From NCBI RefSeq assembly GCF_001509555.1, contig NZ_LMAS01000002.1, positions 62,001-126,000 of the forward strand: a stretch of 64,000 bases of DNA, read 5' to 3'. The stretch's first letter is position 1; every line of letters begins with the position of its first letter. This document shows positions 7,966 through 16,790 of the stretch, piece after piece. A program made the position numbers and the translations under genes. Under the pieces are notes generated by a model that saw nothing but the letters and a program-made list of their open reading frames with translations, had not been told where the DNA came from and did no database searches. This DNA comes from Bacillus sp. FJAT-29937 (GTDB lineage: Bacteria; Bacillota; Bacilli; Bacillales; Cytobacillaceae).

Positions 7966-10428
7966 ATGATTATCAACCACAATATTTCTGCGTTGAACAC
8001 GTACCGTCAGATGGGTGTTAACCAAAATGCAGGCTCAAAAGCAATGGAAAAATTATCTTCAGGTCTTCGTATCAATCGTGCAGGCGACGATGCTGCGGGT
8101 CTAGCAATCTCTGAAAAAATGCGTGCACAAATCAAAGGTTTAGACCAAGCTTCTCGTAACTCTCAAGATGGTATCTCAATGATCCAAACAGCTGAGGGTG
8201 CATTACAAGAAACTCACAATATCCTACAACGTATGCGTGAGCTAGCAACACAAGCAGCAAACGATACTAACGTAGCTGTTGATCGTGAAGAAATCCAAAA
8301 AGAGATGAACCAATTAACTTCTGAAATTAACCGAATTGGTAACACAACTGAGTTCAATACTCAGAAGTTACTTAATGGTGGCGGAGTTGATCCAACTAAG
8401 AAAACATCAGTATCTGGAAATGGATTAACAGTACCTGCGAACTTAGCAGGTGGAGAAGGTACTGCGAATGTTTTAAACACTCCAGCGGATCGTGCTAATG
8501 CATCAATTGCATTAAGTGCTATTAACGCAACTGCGACAAATGATGATGGTAAAAGTTTTAGAGTAACAATTGGAGAACGTGAACTAACTGTTAAGTATGA
8601 TTCAACCGCTTCAAATCATTCAATTGATGGTGATAATATTACTATCAAAACAACTGATGGTATGACAGCTCCCAATTTAGCAACGGCTATTGGAGATCAA
8701 TTAACTAGTGTTATTAATAATGATGAAAATTTAAAAGGTAAATATACAGTAGATACTACATCCACAGCTGGAACTATTAAAATCCAAGGTAATGCAATTG
8801 CATACGATAAAGATGGTAAGTTAACTGGGCCTCTTGATGGCGGAAAAGTGAAAATTGCAGATGGAGTAACTGGAACAGGAGGAACTATTACTAATTCAGC
8901 TTCAAAAGGAGCACATGGAACAGCAACAATTGACTTTTCAAAAAGTTCTGCTGAAACATTAGCTGGAACTGGTATTGTAATTGATGGAAAATCAGTTGAT
9001 TTCTATGACAGTGCTAATGGTAAATATGAAGGTAATGCAGATTTTGCAATTGACTTAAATGGAGCTCGTAACGGCCAGCAAGTTGTTGATAAAATCGTAG
9101 ATGCAATGTCTGGAACTGCTGGTCAAGCGGTAGGGGCTTCACAAACAGCTGGAACATATAGTGCTTCGAACAGTGCCCTTGCAAATGTTTTATTATCTAA
9201 TGCGGGAAATGGAGTTCTCCAACTTACAGCCACTCAAAGTGGTGGAGCTGGTAACGAAATCATTGTAGGAAATAACGCAGAAGTAGCTGTAACTGAAACA
9301 TATGGTAATGGGCGTTTAGAAGGAGAAAAGGTAGTTTCAGCAAAAGGTTTAGCTGATGGAGAACACAAGGTTACAATTGAAAATAAAGGTAAAATTGCTA
9401 CAACAGGAACAGCTGCTGGTGGTTTTAATACCAATCCTACAGTGTCTATTGCAGCAAATGCTGATTTAGCTGAGGGAGATTATCGGTTAGTAAGTACTGG
9501 ATCTCAAGATGAGGTCAATCTTGAAAAGAAAAATGCTGATGGAACATGGGGTGTAGTTTCTGCCGGAGCTATTGATGTTTCAGGTGGTTCAGGTACATTC
9601 TCAGTTGCTGGGAAAAATGTTACGATTACATTAGATAATTACACACCAAATGACTTTACAGCTGCAGCTGGAGCTCAAACATTAGATTTTACTGTTGGTA
9701 CAAAATATGAAGCTACACTAACTGAAGCTGGTAGTGGTAATAAAGCAGGAAATGCTGTTGTTGTAACTAATGGTCAAGCAAATGTAAAATTAACAGCTAA
9801 AGATGGTATTGGTGAGGTTACTGTTAATATTGGTTCTTGGGACCCTACAAAGTTTGATAAAGATGAAAAAATTTCATTCTCATTTACTACTGCGCAAGGT
9901 TCTGGTAAAGAGGAAGTTGTCGGTGGAAAATTCGAAGCTACTTTCCAAATTGGAGCTAACTCAGGACAAAGCATGACAATTGAAATTGGTGACATGCGTT
10001 CAAAAGCACTCAAAATTAGTGGAACAGAATCTGCTGGAGAAGTAGAGGCTAAAAATGGTAAAACTGCTTCTTTCGTAGCAACTGCAAATGTAACAAATGG
10101 ATCAAATAATGAAAACGTTGAGTTTGCTTTAGATATTTCTACACATGAAAAAGCATCTGCCGCAATTTCAGTTATCAACGATGCAATCGAAACAATTTCA
10201 GCACAACGTTCTAATCTTGGTGCATTCCAAAACCGTTTAGAGCACACAATCTCTAACTTAAGCAATGCATCTGAAAACTTAACTGCAGCTGAATCTCGTA
10301 TCCGTGACGTAGATATGGCTAAAGAGGTAATGGAAATGACTCGTGCAAACATCCTAGGACAAGCATCTCAAGCAATGCTTGCACAAGCAAACCAAAAGCC
10401 TCAAGCAGTATTACAATTATTAGGTTAA
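7966..10428 (+). CDS. hag: Flagellin Hag, very long variant (820 aa)
   Basis: Filament subunit. The N-terminal D0/D1 (residues 1 to about 140) is canonical: [54 protein letters not shown]. The C-terminal D1/D0 (about 730-820) has [15 protein letters not shown] and [17 protein letters not shown] helices. Between them are about 590 residues of Gly/Thr/Asn/Ala-rich, beta-type sequence forming an outer domain; B. subtilis Hag has 304 residues in all. ATG 7966 follows AAGGAGGAAA; the frame is open back to 7906, but that part is leader with the CsrA hairpin. Regulation: sigma-D promoter, CsrA/FliW. Confidence 0.97.
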   Translation: MIINHNISALNTYRQMGVNQNAGSKAMEKLSSGLRINRAGDDAAGLAISEKMRAQIKGLDQASRNSQDGISMIQTAEGALQETHNILQRMRELATQAANDTNVAVDREEIQKEMNQLTSEINRIGNTTEFNTQKLLNGGGVDPTKKTSVSGNGLTVPANLAGGEGTANVLNTPADRANASIALSAINATATNDDGKSFRVTIGERELTVKYDSTASNHSIDGDNITIKTTDGMTAPNLATAIGDQLTSVINNDENLKGKYTVDTTSTAGTIKIQGNAIAYDKDGKLTGPLDGGKVKIADGVTGTGGTITNSASKGAHGTATIDFSKSSAETLAGTGIVIDGKSVDFYDSANGKYEGNADFAIDLNGARNGQQVVDKIVDAMSGTAGQAVGASQTAGTYSASNSALANVLLSNAGNGVLQLTATQSGGAGNEIIVGNNAEVAVTETYGNGRLEGEKVVSAKGLADGEHKVTIENKGKIATTGTAAGGFNTNPTVSIAANADLAEGDYRLVSTGSQDEVNLEKKNADGTWGVVSAGAIDVSGGSGTFSVAGKNVTITLDNYTPNDFTAAAGAQTLDFTVGTKYEATLTEAGSGNKAGNAVVVTNGQANVKLTAKDGIGEVTVNIGSWDPTKFDKDEKISFSFTTAQGSGKEEVVGGKFEATFQIGANSGQSMTIEIGDMRSKALKISGTESAGEVEAKNGKTASFVATANVTNGSNNENVEFALDISTHEKASAAISVINDAIETISAQRSNLGAFQNRLEHTISNLSNASENLTAAESRIRDVDMAKEVMEMTRANILGQASQAMLAQANQKPQAVLQLLG

Positions 10429-10445
10429 TCCTAATTAACAATTAC

Positions 10446-10483
10446 AAAGGAGGCTCTAGCAATGCTGGGGTCTCCTTTTTTAC
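10446..10483 (+). terminator. Terminator after hag
   Basis: AAAGGAG/CTCCTTT stem extended inward by further pairs to a 3-nt loop at about 10461-10463, with a T run. Confidence 0.85.
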
Positions 10484-10613
10484 ATAAATGTGTGAGGGAT
10501 TCCTATAGCGATTTTTAATATTGGAAAACACTCTTAACAGGCAGAAGTAATAATTGATTATTTACTTAAAGAATTTCATAGATAAAGATTAATAATCAGA
10601 AAGAAGGTACGAC

Positions 10614-10982
10614 ATGGAAAAATACATCGAAGTAATGAAAAAGTCCCTAGAACTTTCTGAAACGATTCTAGAAGGCTTGCGATATATCCAAAAGCTACTA
10701 AGTGAAGGAAAAAGTGAACAATCTGTTTTCATGTTTGAAGAAGTGTTACAAGCCTATGCAACCATTGAAAGAAACATTGAACCAGTTGTAAATGAGCTAA
10801 ACAATGAAAGCATATCTGCTAAGCAAGCGGAATTCAGCCATACAGCCAACCTAGTTGTTACAGCCTACGAAGAAAAGAACTATGCTAAAGTAAAAGAAAT
10901 TATTCAATTTACACTAGTACCACGATACAAAAGGCTGAAAGAAGAATTAGAACTAGCATTTAACCCATTCATTGTTTCCTAA
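10614..10982 (+). CDS. Small helical protein of unknown function in flagellar cluster
   Basis: I do not recognise this 122-residue protein. It is acidic and predicted all-helical, with MEKYIEVMKKSLELSETILEGLRYIQKLL, a middle helix rich in Glu, and YEEKNYAKVKEIIQFTLVPRYKRLKEELELAF. Size and helicity recall FliS/FliT-type chaperones, but no family motif is visible, so that is only a guess. ATG 10614 follows GAAAGAAGGT. It is 185 bp after hag and 33 bp before the YjfB gene, with which it may be co-transcribed. Confidence 0.6.
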   Translation: MEKYIEVMKKSLELSETILEGLRYIQKLLSEGKSEQSVFMFEEVLQAYATIERNIEPVVNELNNESISAKQAEFSHTANLVVTAYEEKNYAKVKEIIQFTLVPRYKRLKEELELAFNPFIVS

Positions 10983-11015
10983 TTAATGAATATAACTACA
11001 CAAGGAGGTATCATT

Positions 11016-11216
11016 ATGGATATCGCATTACTCTCAATGGCATTAAGTCAAGGACAAGTCCAACAACAAGCTTCCATGTCGGTCATGAAAATAGCCATGG
11101 ACCAAGCAGAAACAGGTGCTGATGGACTGACAAAAATGATGGCAACAGCTGATGTACAGGCACTCCAGCATGCAACTCAGCCACATCTGGGTGGGAATAT
11201 TGATTTAAAAGGATAA
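11016..11216 (+). CDS. YjfB family putative motility protein
   Basis: A 66-residue protein with MDIALLSMALSQGQVQQQAS, then a Met/Ala-rich helix, matching the YjfB family (annotated as putative motility proteins; mechanism unknown). ATG 11016 is preceded by CAAGGAGGT; the in-frame ATG at 10986 has no ribosome site. It follows the helical gene at 10614 by 33 nt and ends at a terminator, so the two may form a small post-hag unit. Confidence 0.75.
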   Translation: MDIALLSMALSQGQVQQQASMSVMKIAMDQAETGADGLTKMMATADVQALQHATQPHLGGNIDLKG

Positions 11217-11226
11217 AAGGAAATTC

Positions 11227-11253
11227 GAGTAGCCAAGGAGGTTGCTCTTTTTC
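11227..11253 (+). terminator. Terminator after the YjfB gene
   Basis: GAGTAGCC/GGTTGCTC stem of 8 pairs (two G-U) with a 5-nt loop, then TCTTTTT. Confidence 0.7.
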
Positions 11254-11280
11254 ATTTTGGTTTGGGGGAGGGAATAATTG

Positions 11281-11520
11281 ATGAATACCGAACAACAAGA
11301 ATTAATGAAGTTCCTAGAGCAGCAGCTAGAGTGGAGTAAAGATCGTTCAAAAATTTTAGATGCAATAAATGATAAGCTTCACGAGATGAAGGAGATCGCT
11401 GAATTTTCCCTTACTCATAACCTAAGTTTAAATGAAATTCATAAGCTCAATGAGCAATTGAATACTTTAAAAGATGAAGTTAAACATCTAGAGAAGCAAT
11501 TGAATACAGTTGTTCATTAA
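11281..11520 (+). CDS. Small coiled-coil protein, unknown function
   Basis: A 79-residue protein not recognised by family. It is nearly all heptad sequence: QQELMKFLEQQLEWSKDRSK, then NDKLHEMKEIAEF and LNEQLNTLKDEVKHLEKQL, suggesting a dimeric coiled coil. ATG 11281 follows GGGGGAGGG with 8-nt spacing; the TTG just before is less well placed. It lies 64 bp after the YjfB gene behind a terminator. Confidence 0.6.
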   Translation: MNTEQQELMKFLEQQLEWSKDRSKILDAINDKLHEMKEIAEFSLTHNLSLNEIHKLNEQLNTLKDEVKHLEKQLNTVVH

Positions 11521-11634
11521 TGGCAACATGATTATGATAAAACACCTAATATGATAATTTATACAAAAAAGATTAGTACAATATCTCTTTTATTTATATG
11601 GAAATAGTAAACAAACAGAAAAGGAGTTTTCCCT

Positions 11635-11787
11635 TTGGCAGATAATAAGCTTTGTCCCAAGTGTGGTTCATTACTAATTGAAGATGCCAATGAAGAGTTG
11701 ATTTTTGACGAAAGTGGCAATATGACTTTGGATGCTTTTCTGGCATTGGTTTGTACGAAGAAATGTGGGTTTTATGAACGTATCTGA
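11635..11787 (+). CDS. 50-aa zinc-ribbon protein
   Basis: A short open frame starting at TTG 11635, 8 nt after AAAGGAG. The product has KLCPKCGSLLIEDAN near the N-terminus and LVCTKKCGFYERI at the end, giving CxxC and CxxxC knuckles of a zinc ribbon. The stop is 21 nt before the nuclease start at 11809, so the two are probably co-translated. Function unknown; the pairing with a nuclease is the only clue. Confidence 0.6.
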   Translation: MADNKLCPKCGSLLIEDANEELIFDESGNMTLDAFLALVCTKKCGFYERI

Positions 11788-11808
11788 TCTAATTAAAGGA
11801 TGAGTGAT

Positions 11809-12930
11809 ATGGAAAGAGAGATGGGTTCAATTTTTGAAAAGCTCTTAAGCCTTTATGAAAGAAATGACGTTCATATGAACGTTCCACTTGAAGATTTTAC
11901 AACAGAGGTTTTGGCTGGTGTTTTGGGAAGTAACCAGGCTATAATCGATGGATTTGTGAATGAAGTATTGCATATTCCAGGCGATCATTTCCGGGTTGTC
12001 ACACAAAAGTTTTACCCCCTAGATGATGATCGAAATTGCCGTGTAGATATGGTGTTTTATTCCGATACTAGTATTTGTTTTTTAGAAAATAAAGTGGATT
12101 CTACTGAGCATACGGGTCAATTAAGACGTTATGAAAAAGTGCTTAGTCAGTTGAAGGATCAAGATAAATACAAAGAAGTATACCTGCGTTATTGCACAAA
12201 AAACATCGAGGAAGTTAATCAACTATTTGAGATAGGCTTTCATTCTTTAAGATGGAATGATATTTATCGTTATCTTTCGTCGTACAATGACGATTCCCTT
12301 GTTCATGCATTCATACTTTATTTAGAAAGGACGAAATTAGTGAAAAGTGGAGAAATTAATAAAACTGATTTGTATGTAATGACACAAATGCAAGAAACGC
12401 TTCAGAAACTTGGTGAATGGATGGAGATAGTCAGCCTAGAGTTCAGCAAGCGTTTTGGTGATGCCACAGTGAAACCGGGAAATCAAGGAATGAAGGAAAT
12501 TGCCGATTATAACCGATTTATTATTTCTCGGAAAAAGGCGTTTAGTACGGGAAGTAGTGAGTTGATAGCAGGGGTTACTTTTGATGAGAATGGTGGCCCG
12601 GCTTTATTTGTTCAACTATGGGGCAATAGGAATAATAGTAAATTTGAAGAGTTTCAGAAGCATATTGTTGAGAGAGAAGCCGTATTTGACCTCGTCATTG
12701 AAACGGATTCCGGACTTAGAGCAAGGTATTCGATCCCGCTAGAAGATGTCATTAATCAAAGCAATCCTGAAAAATGGATGCATAGGTGGTTCTGTGAACA
12801 TTTAGATCTTGTAGAGGATTTTCTTCTAGAAACCTCTAATCTTGATTGGAATATTCAAATTCTTAGAAACGTCATTGCTCAGCAAGATGAAAAAACTTTT
12901 CTTCTTCAATTAGGAAGTGGCCGCGGGTAA
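11809..12930 (+). CDS. PD-(D/E)XK nuclease superfamily protein
   Basis: A 373-residue protein. The PDDEXK_4-type catalytic core is visible near residues 70-95: RVDMVFYSDTSICFLENKVDS gives D-x(n)-ExK with the acidic and lysine residues in place, followed by GQLRRYEKVL. The C-terminal half (about 200-373) is a separate alpha/beta domain without a recognised motif. ATG 11809 is chosen because AAAGGAT lies 7 nt upstream; the in-frame ATG at 11800 overlaps that site. Its partner is the zinc-ribbon gene just upstream. The target is unknown; defence or DNA-processing roles are both possible. Confidence 0.7.
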   Translation: MEREMGSIFEKLLSLYERNDVHMNVPLEDFTTEVLAGVLGSNQAIIDGFVNEVLHIPGDHFRVVTQKFYPLDDDRNCRVDMVFYSDTSICFLENKVDSTEHTGQLRRYEKVLSQLKDQDKYKEVYLRYCTKNIEEVNQLFEIGFHSLRWNDIYRYLSSYNDDSLVHAFILYLERTKLVKSGEINKTDLYVMTQMQETLQKLGEWMEIVSLEFSKRFGDATVKPGNQGMKEIADYNRFIISRKKAFSTGSSELIAGVTFDENGGPALFVQLWGNRNNSKFEEFQKHIVEREAVFDLVIETDSGLRARYSIPLEDVINQSNPEKWMHRWFCEHLDLVEDFLLETSNLDWNIQILRNVIAQQDEKTFLLQLGSGRG

Positions 12931-12966
12931 ATTCTGGACTTGAACAGTAAAATTGTCAACCCAGCG

Positions 12967-13083
12967 ATGAACATCGATGCCATTTTAAAATTTGGCTATT
13001 GGGAGGATTGTGTGAATGAATATGAATGTGATGAATTGTTAAGAGGGATAAGACAGATTAAAACACAAGAATCAAAAGGATAA
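12967..13083 (+). CDS. Possible 38-aa ORF or gene remnant
   Basis: An open frame from ATG 12967 gives a short peptide containing NIDAILKFGYWEDCVNEYE and ending LLRGIRQIKTQESKG. The frame is open back to the nuclease stop codon, and no ribosome site is seen. Composition looks protein-like rather than random, so it may be the leftover of a larger gene. Low certainty. Confidence 0.25.
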   Translation: MNIDAILKFGYWEDCVNEYECDELLRGIRQIKTQESKG

Positions 13084-13141
13084 CTTTTTGAAAGAAACAG
13101 TCTCTATAATTCTAAAAGTATATTAAAATGATTAATTTTTC

Positions 13142-13168
13142 TAAAAATAGCTGATTTCCATCCGATAT
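13142..13168 (+). promoter_or_regulatory. Sigma-D promoter of flaG
   Basis: TAAA (13142-13145), exactly 15 nt, TCCGATAT (13161-13168): a near-perfect sigma-D promoter ending 29 bp before flaG. Confidence 0.82.
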
Positions 13169-13196
13169 AATTAAAAAGTGTTAAGGAGGGCCGATT

Positions 13197-13565
13197 ATGC
13201 AAGTTACCTCGCAAGTGAAAACGGGTGTTCAGGGAATGCCCCAATACCAGAAACAGCCCGAAATGAACGAAATCAGCCGCAAGAATTTAGACACTAAACA
13301 ACCACACACCTCAGAGAATGCATTAAATCCACAAACGAATGAAAAGGAAAAAGTTGAAGCTCAGATTGATGGTATTAATAAAGTATTGGAGTCGAATATG
13401 ACCTCTCTGAAATTCAACCTTCACGAAGAGACAAATCGATACTATGTCGAGGTTCAGGACCAGAAGACAAAAGAAGTGATTAAAGAGATTCCGTCCAAGG
13501 AGTTTCTTGATTTGATGGCTAGAATTACGGAATATTCGGGGATTTTAATGGATACGAAGATTTAA
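13197..13565 (+). CDS. flaG: FlaG family flagellar protein
   Basis: A 122-residue protein whose C-terminal half is the FlaG domain: LKFNLHEETNRYYVEVQDQKTKEVIKEIPSKEFLDLMARITE. The N-terminal half is Gln/Asn-rich and probably disordered. FlaG (YvyC in B. subtilis) lies before fliD in most bacilli and is linked to filament length; its mechanism is not settled. ATG 13197 follows AAGGAGGG. Confidence 0.92.
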   Translation: MQVTSQVKTGVQGMPQYQKQPEMNEISRKNLDTKQPHTSENALNPQTNEKEKVEAQIDGINKVLESNMTSLKFNLHEETNRYYVEVQDQKTKEVIKEIPSKEFLDLMARITEYSGILMDTKI

Positions 13566-13609
13566 GGGAGAAGGGTGATGAACTCTTCTTTTTCTTTTGG
13601 ATTCGGACT

Positions 13610-13635
13610 TCAATTTTTTCAGCATTGGCCGATAA
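13610..13635 (+). promoter_or_regulatory. Possible sigma-D promoter of fliD
   Basis: TCAA, 14-nt spacer, GCCGATAA (13628-13635). It resembles the flgM promoter in its TCAA -35, and lies 60 bp before fliD. Confidence 0.45.
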
Positions 13636-13694
13636 CATAATTAAGAGTATGGACTGTAAATTGATAGTCTCCGAGATGAAAAGGGAGGATGGAC

Positions 13695-15869
13695 ATGGCA
13701 GGATTGAGAATTACCGGATTGGCGACCGGTATGGATATAGATAGTATTGTAAAGGATATGGTTCGGGCCCAGCGAATTCCTTTTGATAAGATGGGTCAAA
13801 AAAAGCAGACCCTTGAGTGGAAACGGGATAATTACCGCGAAATGAATACACTTCTTTTCTCATTAAGGGAAGAAACGTTGAAAATGCGTTTGACTTCAAC
13901 TTATTTAACTAAAACCGCAACCTCCTCAAATGATAGTAAAATTTCAGCATCATCTGATCCAACTGCAGGAAATGCTAGCTATACTTTTAATAAAGTGGAT
14001 CGTTTGGCTTCGGCTGCGACGAATGCTAGTGAGATTGCAATTTCTAAAGCTGGTGGAAAAATTGATCCTAAGGCTAGTGTTTACTCTTTGCAGGATAAAT
14101 TCGCTGGATCTATGGATGCTTCTGAGTGGAAAACTACTGATGGAAATGGTTATAAAGAGACTGTCAAGGTAACGAAGGCAAGTAAGACTATAAGCCTATC
14201 TCAATTATCTGGAGGAATCATTGATAGTAGCAGTGTTTCTGGTACGGAAATTCAAATCATTAATGGTGATAAAACGAACGGAGATAAATTCAAGGTTATT
14301 ACTGACAAATCAAAACTTGATGATTTAAAAGAGGATGAGGTATTTGTAAATACGGAAACCGGTCAGTTGACCTTCGGAAAAGAGTTAGCGGCAGGCAGTA
14401 GCTTTGATTTATCCTATAAATATAATAAAAAGGACACATTAACTGCTAGTACGGCAAAGAAGGAATTTAATTTATCAAATGCTGGGATTGCCAATGTCCA
14501 ATCATTTACTGTTACCACTTATGAAAAAAATGCAGATGGAACGATTAAGAAAAATTCTAGCGGGAATTCAATTGTAAAACAGGTATACACCTATACGAAA
14601 GATGCGGATGGGAAATATAAAAGCTCACCTGCCGATAATGAAGTGACAATTGATGAAAACACCGGCAAATTGACTTTTGATAAAGATCTTGAACAAGGGG
14701 CAAAAATTGAGGCGGAATATTCCTATAAATTTTTCGAAATGAAAATGTCTTCCCATACTTCAAAAGGTCAAGTGACTGAGTCATTTAAAATTAATGCAGG
14801 AGATTCATTCAACTCTGTTTTAGACAAAATCTCCAAATCAGGCTTAGGTGTCAATGCCTTTTATGATGAATATGCGGATAAGGTGACTGTTACTCGAACG
14901 GAAACAGGCGACTACAATGCTAACGTTTATGGGGCGGATGGCACAACAATAACGACACGTAATGCAGAAATAAGTTTTATGAATGATCCATTTTTGAAAA
15001 ATATTCTGCAGCTTCATGGGCGCAATGAAAAAGGCGGAGATGACGCTAAGTTTACGCTAAACGGCTTAGAGACAGGCCGACATTCAAACACGTTCACTGT
15101 TAACGGGGTTAATTTTACCTTAAAAGATGTTTCCAATTCTCCGATAACTATCGGGACCAAGACAGATACCGATAAAGTTTTTGAAAACATTAAAAGCTTT
15201 ATTGACAAGTACAATGAAACCATCGATAAAGTTAATAAAAAAATCGGCGAAGAGTATTATCGTGAGTTTACCCCGCTTACAAAAGAACAGCGGGACTCAA
15301 TGAGTGAAGATGAAATTAAAATGTGGGAAGAAAAGGCCAAAAGCGGATTGCTTCGAAGAGATCAAAAATTGTCGAATGGGTTGGATAAGTTAAGAAGTGA
15401 TTTTTACGCATCGGTTAATTTTCAGGGAGATAGCCAATATAAGCAATTGAGTGCCATTGGCATCACCACAACGAATTTATATAATGTGAATAAAGGAAAA
15501 TTAGAGATTAACGAGGCCAAGTTAAAAGAGGCTATTAATAATGATCCGGAAGGTATTTATAAGCTATTTGCAGCAGATAGTGAAAACTATTCAGAAAAGG
15601 GTATTGCTAGAAGATTAAGAGATTCGTTAACAACGACGATGCAAAGCATTGAGGAAACGGCTGGTAATGATTTGAAGACGAACAGCCAGTTTACGATTGG
15701 TAAGAACTTAGATGATTTGAATACGAGAATGAAGGATTTTGAAGGCAGACTTAAACAACTGGAAGACCGGTACTATAAACAATTTAATGCCATGGAACAA
15801 GCCATCCAAAAGATGAATCAGCAATCATCCTACATGATGCAGCAGCTAGGGATGGCAATGCAGCAATAA
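13695..15869 (+). CDS. fliD: Flagellar filament cap protein FliD
   Basis: FliD caps the growing filament and folds exported flagellin. The 724-residue protein begins MAGLRITGLATGMDIDSIVKDMVRAQRIP (typical FliD_N) and ends with the coiled coil YKQFNAMEQAIQKMNQQSSYMMQQL. B. subtilis FliD has 498 residues; the extra sequence is in the central variable part (about 95-370) with repeated Tyr-Thr-Tyr/Lys-Asp-Ala segments. ATG 13695 has AAGGGAGG at 6 nt; ATG 13689 abuts the site. First gene of fliD-fliS-fliT. Confidence 0.96.
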   Translation: MAGLRITGLATGMDIDSIVKDMVRAQRIPFDKMGQKKQTLEWKRDNYREMNTLLFSLREETLKMRLTSTYLTKTATSSNDSKISASSDPTAGNASYTFNKVDRLASAATNASEIAISKAGGKIDPKASVYSLQDKFAGSMDASEWKTTDGNGYKETVKVTKASKTISLSQLSGGIIDSSSVSGTEIQIINGDKTNGDKFKVITDKSKLDDLKEDEVFVNTETGQLTFGKELAAGSSFDLSYKYNKKDTLTASTAKKEFNLSNAGIANVQSFTVTTYEKNADGTIKKNSSGNSIVKQVYTYTKDADGKYKSSPADNEVTIDENTGKLTFDKDLEQGAKIEAEYSYKFFEMKMSSHTSKGQVTESFKINAGDSFNSVLDKISKSGLGVNAFYDEYADKVTVTRTETGDYNANVYGADGTTITTRNAEISFMNDPFLKNILQLHGRNEKGGDDAKFTLNGLETGRHSNTFTVNGVNFTLKDVSNSPITIGTKTDTDKVFENIKSFIDKYNETIDKVNKKIGEEYYREFTPLTKEQRDSMSEDEIKMWEEKAKSGLLRRDQKLSNGLDKLRSDFYASVNFQGDSQYKQLSAIGITTTNLYNVNKGKLEINEAKLKEAINNDPEGIYKLFAADSENYSEKGIARRLRDSLTTTMQSIEETAGNDLKTNSQFTIGKNLDDLNTRMKDFEGRLKQLEDRYYKQFNAMEQAIQKMNQQSSYMMQQLGMAMQQ

Positions 15870-15889
15870 AAATGGGAGTGAAGCAATAA

Positions 15890-16291
15890 ATGGCCATTAA
15901 TAACCCATATCAAACGTATAAGCAAAACTCAGTAACCCAAGCCTCACCCGCAGAATTAACATTAATGCTTTATAATGGAGCATTGAAATTTATTAAGCTT
16001 GCTAAGCAAGGGATTGTGCAGAATAATATTCCGCTGAAAAATGAGAACATCCAAAAAACCCAAGCCATTGTCCAAGAGCTTATGGTAACGTTAAATACAG
16101 ATGTTGGCCTGTCAGCGGATTTAATGAGAATGTATGATTACCTATTCCGTCAGCTTGTACAAGCTAATGTAACGAATAATGTCGCCATTCTTGATGAAGT
16201 TGAAGGGTTTATTGTGGAATTTCGCGATACGTGGAAGGAAATTATTCAGCAAAGCCGTCAGATGAATCATCAACAAGGTGGAAGAATTTAG
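15890..16291 (+). CDS. fliS: Flagellin-specific chaperone FliS
   Basis: FliS binds the flagellin C-terminus and prevents premature polymerisation; it also helps FliW-CsrA switching. The 133-residue helical protein carries the family N-terminus NNPYQTYKQNSVTQASPAEL and the LMLYNGALKFIKLAKQGI helix. ATG 15890 follows GGGAGTGA. The stop codon overlaps the fliT start by one base. Confidence 0.97.
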   Translation: MAINNPYQTYKQNSVTQASPAELTLMLYNGALKFIKLAKQGIVQNNIPLKNENIQKTQAIVQELMVTLNTDVGLSADLMRMYDYLFRQLVQANVTNNVAILDEVEGFIVEFRDTWKEIIQQSRQMNHQQGGRI

Positions 16292-16644
16292 TGAGCATTG
16301 TTAAAGAGCTTTATGAATCTACCTTGGATCTTTATTCTTTTTTACAAAAGTGGGATGGGAATAAGGATGGACGTGAGCAATATATTGAAAAGCTTGAGCA
16401 CCTGTTAAATGAAAGACAATCGTTATTGGAGCAAATGAAGCCGCCGTTTAGTGATGAAGATAAACTGCTTGGGGCTGAAATTGCTAAATATGATGGGAAG
16501 ATTAATATCTTGTTAAATGCGAAGTTGAACGAAATTAAAATGGATATTACTTCGTTGAAGCAAAAGAAACAGCAGCAAACCAAATACGAAAATCCTTATG
16601 CGGCTAGTTATGAGGATGGGATGTTTTTGGATAAGAAGAAATAA
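16291..16644 (+). CDS. fliT: Flagellar chaperone FliT
   Basis: FliT is the export chaperone of FliD. The 117-residue protein is helical (VKELYESTLDLYSFLQKWDG, EKLEHLLNERQSLLEQMKPP) with a Gln/Lys tail and C-terminal FLDKKK. GTG 16291 is chosen because it overlaps the fliS stop (TAGTG) and follows AAGGTGG; the frame is open further upstream only inside fliS. Low family conservation, but size and position fit. Confidence 0.88.
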   Translation: MSIVKELYESTLDLYSFLQKWDGNKDGREQYIEKLEHLLNERQSLLEQMKPPFSDEDKLLGAEIAKYDGKINILLNAKLNEIKMDITSLKQKKQQQTKYENPYAASYEDGMFLDKKK

Positions 16645-16649
16645 TAATT

Positions 16650-16673
16650 GGACAGGGATGATCTGTCCTTTTT
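16650..16673 (+). terminator. Terminator of fliD-fliS-fliT
   Basis: GGACAG/CTGTCC 6-bp stem with a 7-nt loop and TTTTT, six bases after the fliT stop. Confidence 0.8.
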
Positions 16674-16696
16674 GTAATGGCACAATGCGACAGGCG

Positions 16697-16730
16697 AATA
16701 AAAACCCAAGTGAATACTTTTCACTTGGGT
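16697..16730 (-). terminator. Terminator of the Uma2-type gene
   Basis: ACCCAAGTGAA/TTCACTTGGGT, an 11-bp perfect stem with a 5-nt loop. Read on the minus strand it is followed by TTTTATT. Confidence 0.75.
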
Positions 16731-16790
16731 CATGGTTAAGTCGCGTTAGCGAGTATGTTCCGGCTGAAAAGCGAGTCAATCACTTACAAA

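Noticed and set aside
9774..10352. 192-codon minus-strand gene inside hag
   Set aside because: It is an antisense open frame of the biased flagellin coding sequence, with no ribosome site or known family.
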